From Branchiostoma floridae (taxonomy: Eukaryota > Chordata > Leptocardii > Amphioxiformes > Branchiostomatidae), in the NCBI RefSeq assembly GCF_000003815.2, contig NC_049984.1, forward strand, positions 3,164,878 through 3,228,877: a stretch of 64,000 nucleotides of DNA, given 5' to 3'. The translations under genes were made by a program, and so were the position numbers. The notes under the pieces were generated by a model. That model did not search any database and was not told where the DNA came from. It saw only the letters and a program-made list of their open reading frames with translations. Below are positions 55,401 through 64,000 of this stretch, in pieces (the stretch's first letter is position 1; each line of letters starts with the position of its first letter).

Positions 55401-57463
55401 GAATGCTCTTGTCCGGGTCTGTAGAAGCTACTTGTAGGATATGGAAGCTTGAAGACGCTCCGCAAGACGTTGCACCTCTTCTAGGACACGATAGCCCGGT
55501 CTACGCTGTTGCCATATCAAGAAAGGGAAGGTTGGCGGTGTCGGGGTCACGTTCTGGGGAACTCAAGCTGTGGAACCTCCACTCTGGAGAGACAGAGGCC
55601 GTTGTGAGAAGCGCTCATTCGAGGTCTATCCGCGCCTTGGCTGTGTCAGAGGACGAGAGCATGGTCGTGTCGGGATCTAAGGACAGAAAGGTCAAGATCT
55701 GGGACGTGAGTCAAGACACGGAGACCTCTAGCGACATATTTAGATCGGTGCAGCCGTCTTACTTGTTCGAGAGGTCGGTGCTTCGTGGTCACGTCGGGGC
55801 GGTCCAATGCGTCGCCATCTCCCAAGATTCTAAATTGGTTGTGTCTGGAGGTTGGGACAACCTCGTTTTCTTGTGGAACGTCCAGAAGGGTAGGTGCGCT
55901 CGAAAGTTCGTCCACGTCAGCTACGGCATCATGTCTGTAGTGTTCTGTAAACAGTCTGTCGTGGCGTGTGCCAGAGATAACGTGGTCTGCAGGTGGGATG
56001 GTCTAACAGCAGAGGATAAGACCAAGCGGACTGTAGTGCGCGGTCCGAGCGCTAGATGGCTCTCTTACCCGGCGATGATGCTCCCAGACGAGGCAAAGAT
56101 TGTGAGCGGCTGTCCTGAAGACGAGCGGTACTGCCAGTGGGACAGAATCGGGAGACAGTCATTGGGGAGCTGTGGCCACCCGATCGGCTCTGTCCTCACA
56201 GCCCTGGCTGTGAGCTGCGATGGAAGAACGCTGGTTTCAGCCTCTACAGCCGGGACTATAACATCGATCAATCTCTCAACCAGTAGGAACGATGTTACAC
56301 ATTTTGTGACCCAAAAAGAAGTGGTAGCGCGTTCCGAACTCAAGAAGCAGACCAGTGCGATCACGATCTTAGAAACGGGAACGGAAGGACACACGGTTTT
56401 CTTGACGGGCGACGTGCAAGGCGCTGTCAAGATGTGGCGCACCGACAGGGGAGCAGACGTCGTCCGCTATGTGAAGGACAGATTCGAGGTTCTGGGCGCG
56501 GCTCTGGGGCAGATCACGTCCTTCTGCAACCTGTCCAGGCACCTGGCCGTGTCCGGAAGCGGCGGCGGCACGCTGGCGGTCTGGGACGCCCGCGAGCGGA
56601 GACGCCGCGACTGCTGGGAGGCGCACGACGCTGTCGTCACCGACGTCGTGACGACAGACGGAGGCGGGCGGCAGACGATCCTCAGCGTCCCGAACACGCG
56701 GCTCGTTCTCAGCGCGTCGCTAGATAGGACCATAAAGCTGTGGTTTGTTTCGGCGTCGTCGTACCAGCCTCTCCATCTCATGTTCCTACCACGCGACTGC
56801 CCGCCCGCTCTCAGGCTGGCCACCGCTCCGGACGGCTGCCACTTCGTCACAGGCTCCGTGGATAACAAGCTTCGGGCTTATGACGCCAACACGTTCGAGC
56901 TTGTCAAGGAGTACCCGTCTGACTACTACGGCGTCAACTGTGTTGGCTTCACAGCGGACGGACGGGAAATGATGTGCAGCTACAGCGGTGGATTTCTGGG
57001 TGTTTGGGATTTCAACACGGGCGAGTGCGTGAACGCAAAGCGCGACAACACGACAAGACGCCCCGACACGTGGTGCCATTTTTCCGCAGTCGTCCCAGAC
57101 ACATGTCAAGTAGGGCCTATAGTTGTCACAGGAGACTCGCAGAACAAGGTAACGGTTTGGGATTACGTCACCGGTGACGTGAAGCATTGCTTACAAGTTC
57201 CCAACCGGAAATTACGTCGATGTTCACAGGAAGTGACGTGTGTGACGGTGACGTCAGACGGTAGTAGAATCGTGTCAGGGTCTGCAGACATGACGTTACG
57301 GGTATGGGCTATCGCTCCTTCAGGAGAGACCAACTTGCTCTGTCAGTTCACGTTTGAGCACGCGCCAAGAGCGGCGGTCATCACTGACACCGGGAAGATC
57401 TGTGTGGGACTGAGTAACGGTCAAGTCTGCTTCCTTCAGCTCAAGGAACCGGTGATAGTTTAG
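49471..57463 (+). CDS. TIR-NB-ARC-WD40 STAND protein (Apaf-1/NLR-like), 4 coding exons
   Basis: Putative signal-transducing ATPase with a TIR effector domain and a WD40 sensor. Exons: 49471-49492 (MAAECPT), 51522-52026 (TIR; interrupted at 51737-51815), 52515-52837, 53120-57463 (ends TAG). Junction phases agree. TIR: CFALVSYSDSDKDWV, LKDRDFEP (box 2), NCDKIVVL, then after the interruption SRSYVRNGACVWELDQAL, LVPIVL and a FWERL box 3. NB-ARC: P-loop GMGGSGKT (nt 52764-52787), VFWMTSG, Walker B YVIVLDDV (about 53266), LVTSRD (53345), CGGLPLA (53521) and an MHD-like YRLHDIAQDIA (about 53891). From about nt 54,415 to the stop come about 18 WD40-type blades (for example DRTIRVWDL, DNTVRLWDL, DRTIKLWFV). 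About 1,700 residues in all. No LRR, death or CARD domain was seen. The architecture is clear; the ligand and output are unknown. Whether the TIR is functional depends on the interruption. Confidence 0.88.
49521..49986. mobile_element. TIR element, CTCTCCAAGCAGAGGTTAGG ends
   Basis: ACTCTCCAAGCAGAGGTTAG at left and CCTAACCTCTGCTTGGAGGG at right are inverted. It lies in intron 1 of the TIR gene; similar ends are at about 50590-50818 and 60657-61224. The interior near 49840-49930 resembles 4390-4490 (GGTAACCATGGTGACAG). Confidence 0.55.
51737..51815 (-). mobile_element. Retroposon-like tail interrupting the TIR exon
   Basis: Between the TIR codons for IVVL and LSRSYV lie 79 bp. On the minus strand they end in GACTACCCTAAAGATCAATA followed by repeated AATA. 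The same CTAAAGATCAATAAATAAA string occurs at about 46557-46585, so it is a repeated 3' tail. The insert brings an in-frame TGA and a +1 frame change. Confidence 0.65.
52187..52377. mobile_element. TACAGTCAAA-ended MITE in the TIR gene intron 2
   Basis: It starts TACAGTCAAATTAAAACTG and ends ACAAGTTTGACAGTA, with AGTGGTCACTAAAT-type text inside. Related fragments are at 29918-30090, 30440-30530 and around the hAT element at 39859. Confidence 0.6.
52637..52753 (+). repeat. 39-bp coding minisatellite, three units, N-terminal to the P-loop
   Basis: CCAATGACGTCAGCTGG starts units at 52637, 52676 and 52715. Each unit adds 13 residues of the type PMTSAG(D/Y)RTHALP to the TIR-NB-ARC linker, keeping the frame. 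The third unit is cut short and joins GGGAQHVVGIWGMGGSGKT. Confidence 0.9.
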
Positions 57464-60400
57464 ATTTCATCCAGTATGATAAGTTCCTTCAGTTTGTGTA
57501 AAGCAAACTCCGCTGTCCAGGGCTGTAGTTGGTCAATTCTAGGGGTAGGCAATTTGGGCCAAGGAGGTTATATAGATAACCTCCTTAGTTGGGCGGCCCG
57601 CCACTGAAGCGCTTTAATCAGACTAAAAGTTATCTTTGTTGTTGAATTACAATATGGAAAAAGTTAAACCGTCGATATATCCGCTCATACATTTTCGTCT
57701 GATTGTGCTAGTATTCTGGATACCGACAAACAGCAACTACTTTGTGTGAGGAGTACAGGAGGTTATCTCCATCAGGGCGCACCAACCTTATGTCAACCGG
57801 GACGAGGGGCGATATTGACTTCCAACAACCTTTGACCCATTGCTTGCGTCACACGCGCGACAAGTCACGTGTCGAGAGCGATTGCGTCAGAGAGCTGAAG
57901 AAGACTGCGTCATTCAGTCCCACCCAAATTCCAATGGTCCAATTTTTTATAAAGTCGAACAGTTTAACCATTTCCTGAATATGCAGTAGTTGTTAAATTT
58001 CCCACCAAGGAAAGCAATATCATCTCTGGTATGTCAAACGTTAGATACAATGGACATCAAGGTATTGGTGCAGTCCATAAGAGGACGTGTGTTCAGAACA
58101 TTCACGAATATTCAGTTGTCTATTTTCGTACCCTATTAGTTCAGATGCACGCAATACATAAGAGTTATTTCCACATGTATCATGGTGTATGTCTTTTAAC
58201 TTTATATGTCAAAAGCAAAATGTTTACGGTGGAAAGCCCTGTGTGAAACGATTTAGTGGTCGTCGTTTTGGTGTTGTTTTTGATGATCTAGATGAGTAAG
58301 CATTTGAGTGCTACTTCATAACTTCTGCAGGTCGAAGGACACGAAAGACTGCTGAGCATAATGATAAATATATAACGTTAACATACGGTTGAAATGACAC
58401 AGTATAGCCTATCCTATCATGTATGTTCCTTCCATATCACCTTTGAATTAAAGTGTCATTTATTTACGTCCGAAAGGAAGTGTGTTCTATTGACGTTGTA
58501 TATTAGAGAGCAATCTCCTCATGTATTCATTGGATTGGATTCACCTTGACTCCGTTCCAAAACCACCTCCACCACCCCTATTGGACTTTTCCGATAGTAT
58601 CGCCCGAAAGTTCATCGTACATTGAGTCATTGACCCACCATTAACCGATAATGGCTGACCTTCAACTCCCCGACTATGACCGACCTTTTCTGTATTTACA
58701 TTAACTCTGTTGCATCAGCACTTTTAAGATACAAAGGTTATAGATCAAAATCTACCTGAAGTAGGCTGTTTTTGTTTCACTGGGGGTGAGCAGAGGGTCG
58801 TTCGTTGTTAGGATAAACAATGCGTCAGTCGATGTTAAACTAAGATGGAATTCCGCACGCTGATATATGCCATCTAGACAGGGTAGGGTTTATCCTGACA
58901 AGCGCAGGAAAGACGTTAGAAAAATAATTTCTTTCTCCGGTCCCCCTGCCCCCAAATGTAGTTGTGCTCCATTAGAACCTTTCAGATATCATCGTGGACA
59001 TTTGGATGTTCATAGAAAATGACAAAAGTAAAGCCGGGTTCAAACGTACTTACTAGTATATAACGTTACTAGTATTCAAGTCCGTATGAGGTCCATGTGG
59101 AATTGTGCAATGTTTGTTAGAAAAATCGGACAAAGATAACGTGCCAGAGGAGTTAGCTGTCCGAGGAGAATGGTTTGAGACCAGCTAACTTTCGCTGGTA
59201 TGTTATCTGGCTATATTTGATCAATTTCTATTATTTTTCCAGCGACGTGTGTAGAGGCTGGTAGAGGCTAATACTTCCAGACGGATCTCATGCGGATTTA
59301 GGTATATATATATGCACGTGTGAACCCACCTATCTCTGGATCCGCTACACACCCCAAGCTTTTCGGCAGAGCAGTTCAGTTATGCGTTATGAGAGTGCGC
59401 AGTTGAAGCAAAGACTATAGGGGACTTGGTCAAGTGAAGGGTTCTGGAAGCTGACATATCTAAAATTTCAATGTCTACAGCTCGCGTCGTGTAAGATATC
59501 ACAGAGAATTGGAAATGGGTTGTCCTGACAAGGGGACAACGACAATGATTTAATGAACTATGTAAAGATCACAATTGGAAATATTTATGTTGTAATGTTG
59601 GAAACAAATGTCTAAAACGGATACTAATATTTCATTCTGAAAAATCACAGACCTTTGATTTTTTTATCCGGTAGGGTAGTTGTGAACCATGTATTCTATA
59701 TCAATGCCACCAGTGGCACCAGCGTTTCTTTTGGTTAGTCACAAAGAGCATGCTCTTGATAGCTCTGAACAAAGAAACCGTCTCGCAAAATGCCGTCATC
59801 AATGTTTAATAAGCGTCTAGACCGATGGTAGGGCCCAGGAAAAACTGCCGTGTTTCCCGTTACAGAGCAAAAACCAGCCGATTCTAGTATTTTTTTAGGG
59901 GGTCGATCGCTGTCAAGGGACATCAACTTTTCTATATACCATCTAAGTGATGAAAATGTTGTACATGTAGAATCGTTTTTCTCTCAAAATGTTCCCCCCA
60001 TTTCTGTTGCAACGGGAAATTGAAAATATTTCAATGTATATCGCCAAATAGGGAATAAAGGTCCTGTCGGACTCCTAAAAATTGTCCCCACCTCCTAAAA
60101 CAAGATCTCTTCAATGTCACTGACGGAAGCTATGTGACTGTTTCCAAAATCACACCTTGAGTAAGTGATATTTACCTGGCGTATCTTATTACCTGGATGT
60201 CTTACCTTCGTCGACGTACAACGTGTAACATTAATTGATATACAAATATCTCCTATGCAGAAATACAAATCTGTGCAACTTCAAATTTTGATGTTGAAAT
60301 ACCGTTGTCCTTATAAATTTCAGTTAGGTATTGTTTGTCAGATCACTTCATCCGAAGAAAAGAGAGAATCTCTGCCTTTCAATCCTAATGCTTTTGCGAC

Positions 60401-61671
60401 TGTAACGAAACGCACATCACTGATTTTCCCAGGCCCAGTGGGCCAAGGACGTGGGATACGTGCAAGGTGTTGATCACGAGCGTGACTTGACTGGCTTCAT
60501 CAGTAAGCCCTCCGACTTGTCACGCCCAATAGCGTCCTCGGAGGAATAATTATCTACTTGTAAAACGCAATAGATTATTCACGTCTGGAGGGGTCAACGC
60601 CCTGAAGCACGCATCGTACGTGTGCGTTGTGGAATACCCATACCTGGTATCAAATGTCTCCAAGCAGAGGTTAGGCTGTATTTTAAGGCGTTCGTGTATT
60701 TGTATATGCGTCGATGAAGGTTAGGCGTCCAGGTATTAAGATACGCCAAAAAGCGTACTCAGATTAATTGATATTGTTTTGGAAACGGTCAGACGTTTTA
60801 GATGGCATCCGCTATCTTTTGTCAGTGACAAGTTTCCAAAATCATATCCAGTTGCTTCAGTATTAAACTGCTCAGTTTGGCGGAGGGTACATTTGTATTT
60901 GCATCGTTTGTCGGTATTTCTTACGTTGTCAGGTTTTCTGTTTGGCTAATATCTACATCTACATCTATCCTACACTGGTGGGCACAAAGAAAATCTGAGC
61001 AAACAGAAAGCGAGAAAAAAAAACGACTAAGTAAAAGACGTAAAAAAACAACAACAACCTTTTGCTGAAGAAGAGTGATGGATGTCAGTCGAAACGTCCG
61101 GAAGTAAACATCCGTTTTTAGTCCAGTTGTAGAGATTGAATTGTATTTAAATATTGTTTACCTGGATGTCTAACCTTCATAAAGGTAACAACAACAACCG
61201 TCTCCTAACATCTGCTTGGAGAGGATTGCCTGCGTGCTCCGGAGCGCGTATCGTCTCAATCTGATTATGACGCAGACAGCCACCGCCTACTCTACAACCA
61301 ATCAGCGAGCAGTACACGTCTCACACCCCCTCTGAACCCTCTCACATAATCTTGCTATATCACTACGCAACTCCAATTAACTATAAATTGTTATGTATCC
61401 CCAAAAAACAACACTAACAATTCACAATAATTAAAAAGACAGAAGCAATTGTATATAATTTATAAAGTTTTCGTCGTTTAGCGTGTTTTTGGGTGACATG
61501 TGCTGACAGAAAATAGTGCGATTTTTGTTCCGCGGAGGGTTATTGTGAACCGCCGGAGTCCGGTTTCCGATTCTCCAGTTGGCAGCTGAACGTCACAAGA
61601 CCGGTTTATACTGTTCCTGTTGCAGTTTTAAGACTTCTTCCGACGCCTGAAGACCTTAAAAAGACGCCACC
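57464..61671. other. Region between the TIR-NB-ARC-WD40 gene and the next gene start
   Basis: It contains a palindrome just after the stop (57556-57594), nested TIR elements (60657-61224) and a CCAAT-bearing promoter-like stretch (about 61250-61670). The remainder, about 57,600-60,650, shows no recognised exon or repeat boundary. Confidence 0.5.
60657..61224. mobile_element. Nested TIR elements
   Basis: The outer ends TCTCCAAGCAGAGGTTAGG and CCTAACATCTGCTTGGAGA are inverted. Inside, GATGAAGGTTAGGCGTCCAG (60713) and TGGATGTCTAACCTTCAT (to 61180) are the ends of a second family also seen near 13540 and 14140. Confidence 0.6.
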
Positions 61672-61700
61672 ATGTCGACCATATGTGGAATATTATTTCG
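61672..61700 (+). CDS. Probable first coding exon of an unidentified gene leaving the window
   Basis: A perfect Kozak context (GCCACCATG) begins a nine-codon reading, MSTICGILF plus two bases, ending at a strong donor (CG then GTAAGT). About 370 bp upstream there is a CCAAT box (ACCAATCAGCGAGC, near 61299), consistent with a promoter. No continuing exon was recognised before position 64000, so the product is not identified. The residue order does not fit an amidotransferase start (no Cys at position 2). Confidence rests only on start context and splice site. Confidence 0.4.
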
Positions 61701-64000
61701 GTAAGTCTTTTTCTAAATTTCTTGCCCTCTGCCGGTCCGAAAATAGCTTCATGCTGAGTAGAACATCCGAACAAACGTGCAGCCCGCGCATTTTTCTCTG
61801 GGCTTGCCCCCCTCCCCGGTTAGTTCTATCCGATTTTTAGTTAGAAAACCACAGTAAAATTCCAATTATCAAAGCTTCATACACGGAAGAGATAGATGTT
61901 GTACTAAACAGAGCGGCTGGCTGGATAATTGATCGCGAATGACGCAGAACGGCACAAGTTTGCTCGCCGCGCGTTGGAACATTTTCAGAGCCGAACGGAA
62001 ATTTCCATGGCGCGATTTGTGCGCTGCGCGGCGCGCGGGGTTGAATTTACCTCGCTTTTCTGGGGAGAAATTAGGCGTGTCTTCTTAGATACAGCCTTGA
62101 ATACGTTGTCAATCCACTCCTTTTCTTTTGTGGTAGTTTGTGTTAATATTTCGTGGTTTTAGAGCGCGTAAGTTGACTAGCTGACAACAAACTTATGAAC
62201 TACGTACAACCATGCCAGGACAACTTAGACCAAACGTCCTTGCGAAAAAAACATGACATTCCGTCATTCGCCACATTGTGGCACGACCTAGAAATGTGGT
62301 CAAACATCAAGGATAGTAAAGCCTTCTTTTAAAACTATGGAGCACTTCTCAGAAGGCGTCAGAAACTACCCAAAATTTATCTACCCACCACAGACCATGT
62401 GTGCCCTCCTGCTGTTAGTGTTGAATATTAAAATCGCTACAGCAAATATCATGTTTGACACATTTGATGATGCAACAGTTGTCCAATGGCGTTGCTGTAT
62501 TATAACTTGCTATCTACAATATCTATAAACTAAACTTTAGTCCAGTCTTGTGAAACATCTGATATTTACTGTCGTTTTGATAAAACGTTGGTGGATACTT
62601 GATAGATATATCCTAAAATGTCAAACTCAAGCAATAACTTGATTAATCAGTTAGTTAGCTATTAATATTACAATAACTATGAGATTTTCAGTATCACAAA
62701 AATCCTCTTGGAGCCTCTGAATTACATAAATTCAAGACAAAGCAGCCAGGAAGTTCTGCAAGGTGACAGTATGCAGGTATGCAGGTAAAAGATTCGAGAA
62801 CAATTTGACATTTGAAAAATAACAAAAACAGTAAAGGGATGAGGACTCAAATTTGAAAAAAATATTCATGTCTGCCTCTTGCCACAATTTTGGAAAACAA
62901 TTACCCAGCATAGCTGTCCATACACTTGTAAGTTGTATAGATTTAAGATAACTGTAATAGATTTGTATGTTCTTATTCTTTATTAACACAAGTTGATCTT
63001 GTCAGCATTTCAATCAATTTGACATGCACACTTAATTTTCGAAGAAAGCAGAAATTACTTTTACCCATGTCTGACTGGTACATGGGACGATAAGTCGGAC
63101 AGGTAGGTGTGAAAAACATAAGCCCCCTCCCCAGTCAAGATGGCAGCCGGCTATCAAGTTACTATTGTATTGGTAACCGCACCCGCTGCCATAAATAGCA
63201 GTACAAACAATACAATATGCACAACAGTATTCGGGGCTCAAAATTCATTTTTGGGATTAGGTGCACTGGTGCACCCAGGTTAAAAAATTGGGTGCACCAA
63301 AAAAAATTTGCGTGCACCACTTAGATTTAAGTACAACCTAATGGCAAAACTTAGCTACAAGCTATCGAATTCTTAAACAAGTACCGTGACAGAAATTTTT
63401 ATTATCTGTCTAACACTTAGATGTCAAGAATATGATGTATACTAGTATACTTTGATATCTTTACATACATAACCCTACGAAAATATTTGGGTGCACCCAC
63501 AGAAAATATTTGGATGCACCCACAGAAAATATTTGGGTGCACCCACGGTGCACCTGGGTGCACATGCACCCAGTATTTCAAGCCGTGATAATACAATGGC
63601 TTCAATGGGAAATCATGTTATTAAGCAAAAAGTTGTATAGCTTTATTATGTACATCCACATCTTATATTACCAATGATTACACCTTTGGTTCCTATGTGT
63701 AATTACTAATTTGATTGGCCGTACTATAATTTATGAAAAATGTAAGGTATATAGTATTCAAGTAATTCAAAATGTTGAAGTTATACCGCATAATATAGAC
63801 CAGTTTTGTTACATGTTTTCTGTTTGACATTACAGTCATTAGCATTTAAAATGGCCAGAAATTTTTTTCATTGTTTTAAATAAAATCCTAAGTTAGTGCC
63901 TGCTGAGCATTAAGTTTAACACTTTGACAGTTGACCTATGTCTAGCCCAATGTTCCTTTATCCGTCTTATTTCCCTAGCAACAGCTTATTTGCCAACATT
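61701..64000. other. Right flank: presumed first intron, no exon recognised
   Basis: Downstream of the GTAAGT donor no further exon was recognised. One CAGGGCTCGAAAT-family copy lies at 63232-63587; the rest is AT-rich and unassigned. Confidence 0.4.
63232..63587. mobile_element. CAGGGCTCGAAAT-ended element, GTGCACCCA subfamily, copy C
   Basis: Inverted orientation, with slightly mutated ends (CGGGGCTCAAAAT, ATTTCAAGCCGTG). GTGCACCC/GGGTGCAC motifs recur; one motif block is tandemly repeated near 63486-63545. Confidence 0.7.

Noticed and set aside
53354-57187. Antisense and off-frame open frames within the 4.3-kb WD40 exon
   Set aside because: Shadows of a GC-rich coding exon; none shows a recognisable domain, while the plus-strand frame has clear NB-ARC and WD40 motifs.
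61672-61700. Asparagine-synthetase-like (MCGI...) start for the right-edge exon
   Set aside because: The reading is MSTICGI, with Cys at position 5; N-terminal nucleophile amidotransferases need Cys directly after the initiator Met.
1-64000. tRNA, rRNA or bacterial-type operon features
   Set aside because: No cloverleaf with A/B boxes, rRNA-like or operon organisation was recognised; the window is a eukaryotic genomic segment.

Overview
This is a TE-rich, intron-rich animal genomic window, most likely from a lancelet (amphioxus, Branchiostoma). The reasons are a single pro-ortholog of the vertebrate PTPN1/PTPN2 pair with vertebrate-like exon structure, an innate-immune TIR/NB-ARC/WD40 gene of a kind invertebrate deuterostomes carry, and dense short inverted-repeat elements. 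The species call is inference; the gene calls come from reading spliced exons by eye.

Layout. 2,486-11,900 (minus): a complete syntaxin-16 gene, 9 coding exons, 311 residues, joining in frame from ATG to the C-terminal membrane anchor. 11,901-20,659: intergenic, with a palindromic CCAAT-box array and MITEs. 20,660-45,168 (minus): a complete PTPN1/PTPN2-type tyrosine phosphatase, 10 coding exons, 430 residues, with the catalytic HCSAGIGR loop, an SH3-ligand-like proline stretch and an ER tail anchor. 45,169-45,488: a compact bidirectional promoter. 45,489-47,128 (plus): complete gamma-glutamylcyclotransferase (GGCT), 3 coding exons, 174 residues. 49,471-57,463 (plus): a TIR-NB-ARC-WD40 protein of about 1,700 residues, ending in one 4.3-kb exon. 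Its TIR exon is interrupted by a retroposon-like tail that carries a stop and a frameshift unless spliced out. 61,672-61,700 (plus): a probable first coding exon of a gene that leaves the window.

The rest is introns and intergenic DNA filled with transposon debris: several hAT-like elements with readable 8-bp target duplications, a piggyBac-like element in TTAA, Tc1/pogo-like MITEs, five or six 5'-truncated LINE tails, and a family with CAGGGCTCGAAAT ends whose internal motif changes in concert between subfamilies.

The most unusual structural signal is that at least seven tandem duplications or minisatellites in the two minus-strand genes lie across or directly against exon/intron boundaries, copying real splice donors or acceptors (two donors reach about 25 and 8 copies). 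The most interesting gene is the TIR-NB-ARC-WD40 protein, whose nucleotide-binding core has motifs reminiscent of plant resistance proteins.
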